From positions 40,648,336 through 40,712,335 of the forward strand of contig NC_080575.1 in NCBI RefSeq assembly GCF_029962835.1: a stretch of DNA of 64,000 bases. The letters are read 5' to 3'. This stretch comes from Magnolia sinica. Its lineage: Eukaryota > Streptophyta > Magnoliopsida > Magnoliales > Magnoliaceae. A program made the position numbers and the translations under genes. Positions 38,101 through 47,008 of this stretch are shown piece by piece (positions within the stretch are counted from its first letter, which is position 1; every line of letters begins with the position of its first letter). Below the pieces are notes generated by a model. It worked only from the letters and a program-made list of their open reading frames with translations, was not told the DNA's origin and did not search any database.

Positions 38101-39506
38101 GCAAACCTGAAATTTGCAACTGCATTTAGGGACTATTTTCAATTTGTCACTTGCTTCACAGTTGATGATAAAATGTTGATTACCAAATTCCCATTCGATC
38201 ATCACCAGCTACCAATGGTTCACATCCGTTGCTATTCTCGGTCATCTCTAATTTCCACAAGGTAACTGGTCATACTCAAGCTTACTTTTTTTTTTTTAAT
38301 GACAACAGGGTGTCCCCACCCCTTTAAGGCAAGACTATTCCCTGCGGATGCACGCAATCACCCACCAACCACGTACATCGGGTAATCCACGAGGAGTTTG
38401 GGAGCAAACCCACGACCGAAGCCGTTTGCCCAAACCCGTGACGGGTATAATCAAGCTCACTTTCACTTGATTAATTTTTTGTTCATGATAAAAATAATAA
38501 TAATAAAATAAAAAAATAAAAAAAAGATTAGCCCTTCTCAAAACAACTAGTGTGTCTAGAGAGGTAGGTCCCAATGCATCAGAGCGCAAATAGATTCTTC
38601 AAAAAAAAAAAAGAACATGAATAGTGCCTAATGCACTCATTTTGTTCATGTAGAAGTAGAACCTAAGGTCCAATGATCAACACTGTTGCTATAAAGAAAC
38701 TCGAAGGGAATGGGTGATACCTAGAGGATCTCCTAGGTTTCTGACCTTGCAACAAAGCCCTACTTGTTCTTTCTCTGCCGGATCTTGTCTTGCGATGTCT
38801 AGATATAGGGAATCTCCACCTTATAGAACTAACGTCCAGTACTGCATAGATTGAAGATCTTTCCTATGATGAAGCATGCCTAACCCCTTCTCCCCCCGAA
38901 TTGGAAGACCCTAGCAGCCACTTTTGCCAGACGAAGGGGATCATTGATGTATTTCTCTCATTAACAATCTATTTTGCAGGACACGAGTTGAAATGGTAGG
39001 ATGTTCCTATCAAGGAGATTTCTGCGACAGCCACCTGAGGTGGGGCCCCACAAACGAATTGTCTAGACGAAATAACTGCAGACCCACTTTACGAACTGAG
39101 AATATCCTCAGGTTGAGGATCATAAAATTCCACGTATATGCATAAATAGGTTGACATGTAAACGGTTCAAAGAGTCACCATACAAAACAGACGCGATGAT
39201 TTTCAATACCTGTTCCAAGGAATTGTAGTTATCAGCTATCCTCAAATACCTCCCGTGAGATTTGTCACGTGATCCCGTGCTTGTGTTGGCGTAACTTTGA
39301 GACGGCGGCGGAGCAGCATAGTTCGGATGGGATGCCACGCTCGTGTGGGCGTAGCTTGGAGACGGAGGAGGGTAATGTTGTTGTGGAGGCTGGTAGTTTG
39401 GATACTCGTATGGTTGAGCATATGCAGGAGCCAGCGAAGAAGATCTTGAACCATAGGATGAAGATGAACGTGATCGACTCGTCGCTTTTGAACTACTCGA
39501 CCCCAT
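22442..39506 (-). CDS. RGLG: E3 ubiquitin-protein ligase RGLG (copine/vWA plus RING), 11 exons, 490 aa
   Basis: RING-type E3 ligase; Arabidopsis relatives RGLG1/2 are N-myristoylated membrane-associated ligases that make Lys63-linked chains with Ubc13-type E2s and act in auxin, ABA and drought responses (family knowledge). Coding exons on the minus strand: 39210-39506, 26726-26810, 26514-26654, 26307-26420, 26112-26209, 24939-25018, 24151-24256, 23490-23617, 23099-23384, 22816-22872, 22442-22522. All ten introns are GT-AG and all phases join, giving 1473 bp without a stop. Start ATG is at 39506; MGSSSSK fits myristoylation (Gly2, Ser6). The copine/vWA domain is about residues 113-345 with a D119-x-T-x-S123 metal site; the RING is at 447-479. 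Length matches the family. RGLG1 versus RGLG2 identity is not resolved. Confidence 0.95.
23099..23384 (-). CDS. RGLG exon 9, Pro/Ser-rich linker with in-frame minisatellite
   Basis: Residues 351-445 link the copine domain to the RING. The start ([17 protein letters not shown]) is conserved in the family. The middle consists of tandem units [24 protein letters not shown] and [10 protein letters not shown], then YHEHTPAS, encoded by 36-, 36- and 30-bp units (about 23147-23284). All unit lengths are multiples of three, so the frame is kept. Confidence 0.92.
23490..26810 (-). CDS. RGLG exons 2-8, copine/vWA domain (residues 100-350)
   Basis: Seven exons encode the conserved core. Landmarks are '[20 protein letters not shown]' (exon 2-3), '[20 protein letters not shown]' (exon 3), '[20 protein letters not shown]' (exon 4-5), '[16 protein letters not shown]' (exon 5-6), '[20 protein letters not shown]' (exon 7) and '[11 protein letters not shown]' (exon 8). 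No frameshift or stop. The copine/vWA domain in this family mediates protein interaction and metal-dependent binding. Confidence 0.93.
23671..23700. repeat. (TA)n(CA)n microsatellite in RGLG intron 7
   Basis: ATATAT run followed by ACACAC, directly abutting the MITE that begins at 23701. Confidence 0.9.
23701..24057. mobile_element. MITE family 3 in RGLG intron 7
   Basis: Imperfect inverted ends: GGAAATGCTCACCTGCGAAC at left, GAGTCATGCTCCCCTGCGCA at right (reversed). It lies between a CA run and a 50-bp TA run (24058-24108). The body has 'TGAACCGTTCATGTGA' and 'ATGGACCGTTCAGATTAGAC' as subterminal inverted blocks. No coding capacity. Confidence 0.65.
24058..24108. repeat. (TA)n microsatellite in RGLG intron 7
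   Basis: About 25 TA units, 43 bp from the 5' splice site of the intron. Confidence 0.95.
24312..24864. mobile_element. MITE family 2, copy 2, in RGLG intron 6
   Basis: Terminal inverted repeats of about 50 bp: GGATTTTTTCAGCAAAATTC at left, GGATTTTTACTGCAAAGTTC at right (reversed), both continuing into GGATTTTACCAA(A/T)TAGTGC. The left end abuts a poly(A) run and the right a (TA)n(GA)n microsatellite (24865-24923). The interior blocks match the copy at 20956-21378. Confidence 0.8.
24865..24923. repeat. (TA)n(GA)n microsatellite in RGLG intron 6
   Basis: TA run followed by about 18 AG units, ending 16 bp from exon 6 (24939). Confidence 0.9.
25477..25690. repeat. Tandem duplication of about 110 bp in RGLG intron 5
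   Basis: Two adjacent copies of the block 'GTCTCTCTCATTCCAA ... GGGCCAGGGTGCACATC ... CACTTTGA(C/G)AAGG', about 85 percent alike by eye. Non-coding. Confidence 0.75.
29283..29670. repeat. Duplicated block of about 280 bp
   Basis: 'GGGCATTTTCACA...GGCTCGAGTGGG' and 'GGGTGGGCAGCCCGTGTGA' occur at 29297-29392 and again at 29577-29650. Between them is a 'GTGGTTAGTTGTCCTGCATCAA' block, also found inverted near 34900-34950. Probably a dispersed repeat; class unknown. Confidence 0.55.
31738..32472. mobile_element. Non-autonomous element with GTGTTTTAAGTATC / GTGTTCGAAATATC ends
   Basis: Left end GTGTTTTAAGTATCAATGAT and right end reversed GTGTTCGAAATATCGATATC form an imperfect inverted repeat; both sides then carry 'GGGATATATCCC', 'TGCGATAC' and 'GGTATCCCAAGGGTGCGATA' type blocks. 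No coding sequence. No TSD was clear. Confidence 0.5.
32473..32980. mobile_element. Adjacent element rich in TACGTAGC / GCTACGCTAC motifs
   Basis: The left side has 'CACTACGTAGCTTAGCTTAG' and 'AAGCTACGCTACACGCTACA'; the right side 'CTACGCTACATGCTACTCGC' followed by TATTCAAAACAC, the inverse of a GTGTTTTGAATA start. Likely a second, related GTGTTTT-ended element or the remainder of a larger one. Confidence 0.4.
33671..34145. repeat. Imperfect tandem duplication, period about 200 bp
   Basis: 'TTGGTTGCAG ... CATACAATTGATCA ... TTTGAACTAGATGGCTGTCA ... AATCAATCATTCCTTCAGCA' occurs at 33671-33775 and 33868-33980, each followed by 'TTTACCTCTTAGAATTGA'. The second copy carries about 65 extra bp before that last block. 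Confidence 0.8.
35136..35191. repeat. (CTC)n(TC)n microsatellite
   Basis: CTC triplets passing into about 16 TC units. Confidence 0.95.
35984..37062 (+). pseudogene. LINE (L1-type) 3' end: RT zinc-binding domain, tail and poly(A)
   Basis: The plus frame carries the C-terminal ORF2 region of plant LINEs: '[20 protein letters not shown]', then '[20 protein letters not shown]', '[20 protein letters not shown]' and '[20 protein letters not shown]', the zf-RVT domain with its Cys/His set. A 61-bp tandem duplication (36667-36727 / 36728-36788) shifts the frame; beyond it '[17 protein letters not shown]' resumes in another frame. Poly(A) lies at 37051-37061. It is antisense to RGLG within intron 1. 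An 11-bp direct repeat ATAAGACATTG at 34860-34870 and 37063-37073 is a likely TSD. Confidence 0.85.
38283..38480 (-). mobile_element. SINE-like sequence with A-tail
   Basis: Read on the minus strand it holds 'GGGTTTGCTCCCAAACTCCT' and 'GGTTGGTGGGTGATTGCGTG', then 'GCAGGGAATAGTCTTGCC', and ends in an A-run. Size and tail suggest a SINE, but clear Pol III A and B boxes were not identified. Confidence 0.35.
39210..39506 (-). CDS. RGLG exon 1 (residues 1-99)
   Basis: Encodes the Ser-rich N-terminus with the myristoylation signal, a Tyr/Pro/Gln-rich segment (residues about 28-75, repeated 'PSxSYAxTS') and the conserved '[14 protein letters not shown]' lead-in. The exon ends in phase 0 at CAG|GTATTG. 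A TTG codon at 39509 is in frame just upstream, but the ATG at 39506 is the family start. Confidence 0.93.
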
Positions 39507-40378
39507 CAATTATACAATCTACAGAACCGATTCTCCAATGCTCAACAAATGCAATACCTCTCCGTCACAAAAACACAGAGTCCAACAATCGAAACCTAAA
39601 AAGAAAGAAATCACCTTTCAACTTCAGATCACAGCAAAAGAATCTCAAATCTGCAATGAAATCCGCTTCCAAAAAAAAATAATAATAAATGGTTGAATGT
39701 ATGTATATGAGGGGATATGCACCGACAGAAGAAAAATCAACGTGGAATAAATCCAAAGACTCAAAAGGAGACCGACTCAAGAGCGGCAAGAAGAAGTTTC
39801 CATCGCATTGCGATTTGGAGGCAGCCAAAAGCCTTAGATGAGGAAAGCGGCAACTGTCCACGCAACTGGAGAAAAGAAACCTAAACGCAAACGGATTCTG
39901 GTTTGAATGGTAGGAAATGAGATGACAAAGAAGAAAAGTCAAATTACAACTCTTCCTTCTCGAAAGATAGAAACCTATTTCATGTAGTAATGGAAACACA
40001 CGTTTCCTATTTAAAATAGAACTCTTACATAAATATATGGAGTCCATTCTGCATATACCTGCTGAAGGGAAACGGCGTTTCACCGGCGTCTCAGCCATCT
40101 ATCGACGGATAACTGTTCTTTCTGTGGAAAGGGCAAAAAAAAAAGGGACTGATAAGGAAGGAGAAGATAAAAATGGCTCTAAAAAAAGATCTGAAAGTCG
40201 GATTACTTTTCCCGTTGTCTCCTGGAAGCTTCCGCCCACCAAAAAAGGAGAGAGTTTCTGTTTATTTTTCTTTATTAGCTGGGATTCGATTATCCTCGAG
40301 CGCTGGCTATCCACCGTTTTTCCTCAGCCCCTGTTAAGGCTGAGAAAGAAAGAAAATAACTAGAGAGGTACCTGTATA
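39507..40378 (-). promoter_or_regulatory. 5' leader and promoter region of RGLG
   Basis: About 870 bp between the ATG and the MITE at 40379. TATA-like sequences on the coding strand are CATATATTTATG (about 40028-40040) and CTATTTTAAATAGG (about 40008-40022). A possible leader intron acceptor TTTCATTGCAG lies near 39653. An ATG at 40098 opens MAETPVKRRFPSAG and then meets AGCAG|GTATAT, a possible donor, so an upstream exon or short upstream frame may exist. The transcription start is not fixed. Confidence 0.4.
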
Positions 40379-40881
40379 GGGACGCGGATTGCGTCCTAAC
40401 CCCGCCTGTCTCCAACTGGGAACGGGCAGCAGCTTTGACTGGCCTTCATGATGTACGGGTCCTATCTACAACGTCTGTCCGTTTTTTTTAATATCATTTT
40501 AGATATAAACCTTAAATAAAAAAATAAAAATAAAAATAGAAAAACAGATCCAAGGCTCAATTGGACTGCACAATGGGGATTAAACTCTTACAGATGGAGC
40601 TGATATTTGTGTTATAACTTTATAAATTGGTTGGATGGCAAATCAACATCATAGGTAGGCTCTGGAAAAGTTTCAACTGTGAGAATTATTATCACCTCTG
40701 CTACTCCCGGTTGTGTGGATAATTCAAGCATTGGATTTGCCTCATTTTTGGGCTTATCCCCCAAAATGATATGAAAAAATGGATGGATGGCATGGATAAG
40801 TTCCATACATCAATGTGGATGCTCAAAGTTGGTGCCCGTTTCCAGCTAAAGACCGGCAGGGTAGGACGCAATCCGCGTCCC
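40379..40881. mobile_element. MITE family 4 at the RGLG promoter / copia border
   Basis: Terminal inverted repeats start GGGACGCGGATTGCGTCCTA at both ends (first 20 bp identical) and continue with CTGGRAACGGGCA. The interior is the dispersed module ('CTTCATGATGTACGGGTCCT', 'AATGGATGGATGGCATGGAT'). Its right end abuts copia gag sequence directly. No convincing TSD, so one flank may have been deleted. Confidence 0.75.
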
Positions 40882-41101
40882 ATGTACAGATGCATTAGTT
40901 GTCAAGGAAAGGAATTCTGAATGACAAAATGATAATTCTTGATCGCAGTCCAAATCGAAAGGAAATGGCAACATAGAGTGCTGGAATTTTGGGATGACAG
41001 TACACATGAAAAATGATTATTGGAATCATAAGGCTTAAAATGGAGAAAAGTCTGATAATGTGATGAATGAAACCAATACTACGCAATTTAGTGATGAGGT
41101 G
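40882..41101 (+). pseudogene. Ty1/copia (TNT1-like) gag remnant, left piece of the split element
   Basis: Plus-strand sequence reads as the gag C-terminus with a decayed zinc knuckle: 'NIECWNFGMTVHMKNDYW', where relatives have CxNCGKxGHMKKDCW. Only the first Cys and the His remain. It ends at AGGTG (41097-41101), the TSD of the solo LTR that interrupts it; the copia sequence resumes at 47946. The 5' LTR and gag start are absent. Confidence 0.7.
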
Positions 41102-43499
41102 TGTAAGTGCTATATTGTATAAAGCACACCTTTGTTTGTCAAATTTCGTTTAGATAAAACAGCTTATGGAGTGGTCCGTCTAATGTGGATCAAGATGGAA
41201 AGTTCAAAACCTTACTTCAAGTCAAGATAGTTCAAAATCCACCAAGTTTAAGAATCTACTGAGGTTCAAGTCAAAAAGTAGATCAAGATAGAAAGTTCAA
41301 ACAGATGAAAAGTTCAAGCTTTACTAAGTTCAAGATGAGTGAGTTCAAGTTCTACTACACTTCGACTAGAAGATCAAGCCACATCTTCAACTACAAACTC
41401 TATTAAAGAATCAAGTAGAAGAATAAGTTCAAACATCCCATCTATTTCAATGTTCAGTCTTTTCAGGTATAACAAACCTTAGAAAGACCTTAGGCTTAGG
41501 TTCTTTCAAGATACAAACTTATATGAGTTTTTATACTTATATTAGGCTATATTTCGACTAGTCTAGGCTTAGGTTCGACTAGTCTAAGCTGTGACTCAAC
41601 CAGTCTAAGAAATCTTCGACCAGTCCAAGTTTAAACTCAAAAAAATGAATTTTTTCATTACTTTTTCGATTAGTTGAGCAGGCTGCTCGACCAGTCGAGG
41701 GTTGCTTGACTCGAAGTCCAGCAAGTAAATTTTGGCACCCTTGACCAGTCGAACAGTGAACAGGGCCCTTATCACGCCCCAAACTCGAAAACTGGGTTCA
41801 CAAAATTTTCGATCGCCAAATCCGGTGCCGACAACCTCCGTAGTACCCCATTCTCGGCTCCCAGCGTTCATACGCCAGATCCCGATCCTAGGATCCTACA
41901 AGGAGGATTTTCAACATGAATTTGTCTCATAAGAAGCATAACCACAAGTATACCCAGATCACAAGAACAACATCATCATCACATATCCACTAATATAATC
42001 ATTTGAGTACAATGCTGAAAGGGAAATACAATATAGAAATATCAAAGAAAACTCTAGAAACTCAACCGCACGCTCCTACCTCAGCTCGGCTGCGTCATAA
42101 TGTCACCTACACGCATCTATCATGCATAAGCTTATAGAAAGCTTAGAGGATGGTGTAAGTGTGTGAGCAGTATATGCGTGCTCAGAATGTAATATCAGAG
42201 TAAACGGAGATACAGATAAGTCCATGAACCATACAATATCAGCAATACTGGCAAGATCACAAATCATACGATATCGGAGTAATGCAAAAACATGCTGATA
42301 GACCCACAAGGAGGATCAGCCTTATCCAGGCTATGTGATGCAAAAATATAATAAAAATAATATCAGATGCTGAGGGTACAATGAAATATGTAAATCCTGC
42401 TGAGTCTATCTAGGCCATATAAGTGCAGAAATATAATAACCCAAAATGTCATATGCCTCCGGATGTAATGCAATATGCGATGCAAATGAAATGACCAAGC
42501 TGGAGTGTGAAGTCAGGATGATAGTACGTAGTATTGCAGGCTACGGGGTCCACCACAAGGGACTTCTATCCAAACCAGTCTCATACCTAAATTTGGATAG
42601 TTAGACTCAATGTGGTAAACTCTTGATCTCAGGTTAGTCGCGCGACCCAACCGAAATCCTGACCATTGCAAAGGCACATGTAACAAATAGTTATGCACCA
42701 CCAACCCGAGTGAATAGTGAATGATTAAATGAATGAGTATGCAATTCCTGTTCAATAAGTCCACATATCAGTATTGTTTATCTCTGGGATTATCACCAGG
42801 GTCTAGTACACTCTACACCAGTTTGCCACCTTATGAAGCGTACAACTGGGTAAGTGGAAGAGACCTCATTATCCGCCTGGCTAGTAGTCAGCCAATATCT
42901 ACTCGACACGTCAATAGCGGACTCATTCACGAGCTGTTCAAACTCAGCCTAGCTATGCTTACTCCCTCAGGCGGGTAAGGCCACACCCCCTCCCAACCGA
43001 CCATGATATAATAGGAGACGCGGCCTACTGGAATACAGCCCTTATGCGCTTATATATATCCACTTGGTCTCGACGTTGGGGCATCCTCTGGTACCAAGAG
43101 GGTTTAGGAATTTTTACTCAGGGTCATTTATGGTAGCCCGATACTAATAACATATTTCCAGTGTCCCATATGGTCATCCATGATATACTTGTAGAGGCTA
43201 CAGCCCAGATGTCGTTAGGGCGTATAGTAATCACAACACACAATGCAAAATGCATGAGTCATACAATCTAGTCATGCATTAATCCTGCGCATACCGTGTG
43301 CTCATGTAAGATAACCTCCGCCTATCAAGGAGTCTCATAACAACCTGCCCATGACATATACAATGGTCAACCACATCTCATAACAAATATGCAGATGATG
43401 CGTGTGGGCATGTATTATGATGCGTTGCTGTCACATACTCATAATCGGTATTAATAACAGGCATCGACAATCGGCCTCGACAATGTGGACATTTAACCA

Positions 43500-43861
43500 A
43501 CATTACCCCCAAGGAATGGCCCACATAGAGCCTAACATATAATAGACCCATGACCTCACACAAGGGCCAAATATACAACACCATGGGCCTCACTCAAGAG
43601 CTTAATACACATCACGATGGGCTTTTCACATGGGCCTAACATACATCACAATGAGCTCCATCGCTTGGCCCTCAAATGCATCACAATAACCCTCATCACA
43701 TAGGCCTCATATATGTCACATTGGGCCTTAAACACGGGCTGAATACACATCACAACGGGCCTCAAATACGGGCGGCATATACATCACATTGGGCCTCAAA
43801 CACGGGCCGAATGCACATCACAATGGGCCTCAAATACAGGTCGCATATACATCACATTAGG
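43500..43861. repeat. TGGGCC / ACATCA repeats in LTR-A2, first block
   Basis: Units of about 30 bp: 'CATATACATCACATTGGGCC' with 'TCAAACACGGGC'. Same motif, opposite strand, as at 420-1530. Confidence 0.8.
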
Positions 43862-44400
43862 CCTCGACAATCGGCCTCGATAATTGGAATTAACCTCGAT
43901 AATTGACCTCGACAATCAGCCTATACAATCAGCCTCGACAATCGGAATCGGCCTTAACAATCAGAATCAGCCTCGATAATCGGCCTCGACAATCAGAATC
44001 GGAATCGGCCTCAACAATCGACCTCGACAATCGGAATCGGCCTCGATAATCAGCCTTGACAATGGGAGCCGGCGTCGATAATTGGCCTCGACAATCAGAA
44101 TCAGAATCAGCCTCAACAATCAAAATCGGAATTGGCCTCCACAATTGGAATCGGCCTTGATAATCAGAATCGGCCTCGATAATTGGCCTTGACAATCGGA
44201 ATCGGCCTTGATAATCGACCTCGATAATCAGAACCGGAATCGACCTCAACAATCGGCCTCGACAATCTGAATCAGTATCAACAATCAGAATCGGCCTCAA
44301 CAATCAGAATCAAAATCAGCCTCGATAATTGGAATCGAAATCGGCCTCAACAATCGGCCTCGACAATCGGAATCGGCTTCGATAATCGGAATCACCCTAA
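43862..44400. repeat. AATCGG array in LTR-A2
   Basis: About 540 bp of 10-14-bp units such as CCTCGACAATCGG, CCTCGATAATCAG and AATCGGAATCGG. Stop-free frames across it are an artefact of the unit. Confidence 0.9.
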
Positions 44401-44439
44401 CAAAGGGCCTAATGGAAGGTTACAATGTGGACATTTAAC

Positions 44440-45000
44440 CATCATTGCCCATCAATATGGACATTCAACCAACATTGCTCCCAAGCAGTGGCCCACATAG
44501 AGACAAACATAAAGTGGGCCCATGGCCTCACATAAAGGCCTAATATACATCGCAATAGGCCTCATACAAGGGTTACATAAACATTACAATGGTCACGCCA
44601 TATGGGCCAGAAATACATCTCGTTGGGCCTTACCAAATGGGCCGAAAATACATCTCAATGGGTCACGACCCATGGGCCTCAATACATCATAATGGGTCGC
44701 AACCCATGGGCCTCAAATACATAACATGTGGGCCCTACACATGGGTCTCATATGCATCAAATGGGCTATGTATCTGGGCCTCGAATACATCAAAAGGGCC
44801 ATGCGTCATGGCCCTAATACATATCACAATGGGTCTTGCCCATAAGCCACGAACACATCACAATGGGCCTTGTCCATAAGCCTTGAATATAATAAAATGA
44901 GCCTTATCAACGCGCCACATAAGTGGACGGCATAAATGAAACACGTATATCATGGTGGGCCCTGCGTCAATGGGCCACATTAATGGGCCGAATATATATC
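44440..45000. repeat. TGGGCC / ACATCA repeats in LTR-A2, second block
   Basis: Same 25-35-bp unit as the first block, e.g. 'AATACATCACAATGGGCC' and 'CCATGGGCCTCA', ending near 'ATATATCAAGTGGGAGC'. Confidence 0.8.
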
Positions 45001-45009
45001 AAGTGGGAG

Positions 45010-45740
45010 CTTGAATTATACCAAAAATCATTTTAATGGATGCAGGTGTAACATGTGTATCATTATACCCTATCATTCTATGGGGCACATGGCCACTAAT
45101 GATGATCAGCACTGTCCAATATTGGACGTACAAAACAGCACCATCCAAACACTGGTCCAGCACCGTCCAGATGGTTTGGACGATGTGGATGAAACAAATA
45201 CATCACAGTCAGCCCTACCAGCACTGATGGACGGTACAGATACTAACACCATCAAGGTGGGCCCTATCGTCAGCAAAATGGACGGACAGTTTAGATATAA
45301 TAAACACATCACTGTGGTAGGAATAAAATACATAAATCACGGTGGGGTCCACGCATCTAACAGATGGATGACATGGCTGCACAACACGCATATCATGGTG
45401 CGCCCCCTTTCCATAGAAAAACGGATGGACGGTGTGTATATCACACATGCGCGCTGAGGTGCAGTCCACGTCCCACGTGTGGACATCACACACTAGGTGT
45501 GGTCCCACGTCCGTCAATTGGATAGCACGGATGAGACACGTGCATCACGATGGATTTCCACCGTCCAGATATCTGGACAGTGTGAATACAACCTGTACAT
45601 TGAGGTGGGGTCCCACCGTCCTGGCCAATGGACGGTGTGGAATATAGCCAAGTACATTAAGGTGGGTCCCACCCCTACACGTGCCACACGTGTGGGGTGG
45701 GCCCCACACCAAAAAAAGTGGATGGACGGTACGGTATAGC
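45010..45740. repeat. Degenerate GGACGGTGTGGAT repeats in LTR-A2
   Basis: About a dozen units of 45-70 bp, each with 'GGACGGTGTGGATAtAACACATACATCA' in varied form followed by a GGTGGGxCCCAC block. This is the same vocabulary as the ends of the dispersed MITE-like modules elsewhere in the window. Confidence 0.75.
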
Positions 45741-45865
45741 ACATACCTCACGTAGGACCCCCATAACTTGCTGACGTAAAATTCAACAGCTATATAGCTA
45801 TGTAGGTACTCCAGCCAATCAGGTTCCAGGCAGGTGGGTCCCACGTGGGGCCCACCAGGTAAACG

Positions 45866-45955
45866 TGTATATATATATATATATTAATATATATTATTTC
45901 ACAACAACAACAACAATAATAATAATTATTATTATTATTATTATTATTATCTGGA
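45866..45955. repeat. (TA)n and (AAT/TTA)n microsatellites in LTR-A2
   Basis: A TA run, then AAC, AAT and TTA triplet runs. Confidence 0.9.
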
Positions 45956-46992
45956 CGTGTAATGTCCGACGTCCAGGTGGTATTCCCACTGTCCCAACAG
46001 TGGACGGTGTGGATCATCACATGCGTACAGTGGGCCACACCGTCAGATGGATGGAGTAGATATAACACATATATTGGTGTGGCCCACTTCATCATAATGG
46101 AGAGAGAAAGAGAGAGAGAAAGAGGAACGGATGAAGGAGGGGCCCCGCCACTATGGGCCCCTCAATACAATGCATACATCATGATGGGTCCCACTATATG
46201 TGGGCCCTCAAATCATAAAATGAAATCACCCACCTTTGATCTTCTCTTCCTTCTTCCGCCAGCGCGACCTAGAACTCCAAGGGGTGCGATTCAACGGTCG
46301 AGATAGACTTTGGATGGTGGAGATGAGAGGTAGGAAGGTGGGCCACACTAGCTTCTCTCATGGAAGCTTGGACGATTGCTCTCATGGGTGTTGTTTGAAA
46401 ATAGAAAGACAGAATGAGAGAGAGAGAGAGGTGATGGGAGAGAGGTATGGTGAGTGATGGATGGATGTACTTTGTTATAAGAGGAAGTTGACTTTGGGGA
46501 GGGTGGTTGTACTTGGGGATGGGTGTCTATGATGGAAGTGATGTGTACTTGATTGATATGATTGATGGGATTAATATGATGGATCTCTTGGGATTAGCAA
46601 CGCACGGCGCTTTCCTCGAACTGAATGCGGGCCCACATCTCCTGGCCTTGGTGTGGCCTTGGCATGCGAGACGCGGCGTTGGAACCGTAGCGACGACGCG
46701 ATCGCAAGGGTACAAGTCTTAGGTCGAGCCGACTCTGGAATATGGGACACGACTCAGGATCGCGAGTAAACGTCGATAACAGATCGCGGGTCACCGAAAT
46801 TCGACCGGGAGGACCACGGAGGCATATGGAACAATACGAGCTTGGATACGGGTCTCATAGCCCTCGACCAGTCGAGTAGGGCCTTTGACCAGTTGAAGTT
46901 TTGTTTTATCCAATCGCGCTCAAATTTTGAAAATTTGTTAGACCTTAGCGAGTCGAAGAATGTCTTAGACGAGTTGAATCAATAACTTTTCA

Positions 46993-47008
46993 GCCTATAA
47001 ATAGAGGC
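46993..47008 (+). promoter_or_regulatory. TATA box of the copia-type solo LTR
   Basis: CCTATAAATAGAGGCATTC lies in the LTR downstream of the LTR-A2 insert. The sequence following (CTCTCAATCCC, then leader-like sequence) fits a transcription start about 30 bp on. Confidence 0.6.

Larger units (their letters stand above)
26811..39209. other. RGLG intron 1, 12.4 kb, repeat-filled
   Basis: Starts GTATTG at 39209 and ends ...CACAG at 26811 on the coding strand. Holds the duplicated block at 29283-29670, two GTGTTTT-ended elements (31738-32980), a tandem duplication (33671-34145), a LINE 3' end (35984-37062) and a SINE-like piece (38283-38480). In 26811-29280, 29671-31737, 34150-34850 and 37075-38280 I saw no gene or classifiable element; the 94-residue frame at 28893 and others there lack recognisable motifs. 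Confidence 0.85.
41770..46859 (+). mobile_element. LTR-A copy A2, solo LTR with perfect 5-bp TSD
   Basis: Starts TATCACGCCCCAAACTCG (family start TGTCACGCC) and ends TACGGGTCTCATA (family end TACGGGTCTTACA). TSD GCCCT is identical at 41765-41769 and 46860-46864. Length 5090 bp with no second copy of the terminal block inside, so it is one LTR, not two. The order inside: opening block; GAATGAATG block; TGGGCC repeats; AATCGG array; TGGGCC repeats; GGACGGTGTGGAT repeats; TA/ATT microsatellites; purine-rich block; end block. No gag-pol. It interrupts the copia-type LTR. Confidence 0.88.

Noticed and set aside
39565..40098. 177-residue minus-strand frame upstream of RGLG
   Set aside because: Overlaps the RGLG leader; hydrophobic, Ser-rich mixture without known motifs. 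Only its first codons might matter as an upstream exon or short frame.
43929..44303. 124-residue minus-strand frame
   Set aside because: Translation of the AATCGG array; no domain and present only because the repeat lacks stops.
45011..45457. 148-residue plus-strand frame
   Set aside because: Lies in the GGACGGTGTGGAT repeats of LTR-A2; shows no family motif.
41770..46859. LTR-A2 considered as a complete element with two LTRs
   Set aside because: The terminal blocks occur once only and no gag-pol was found between them; a single LTR fits better.
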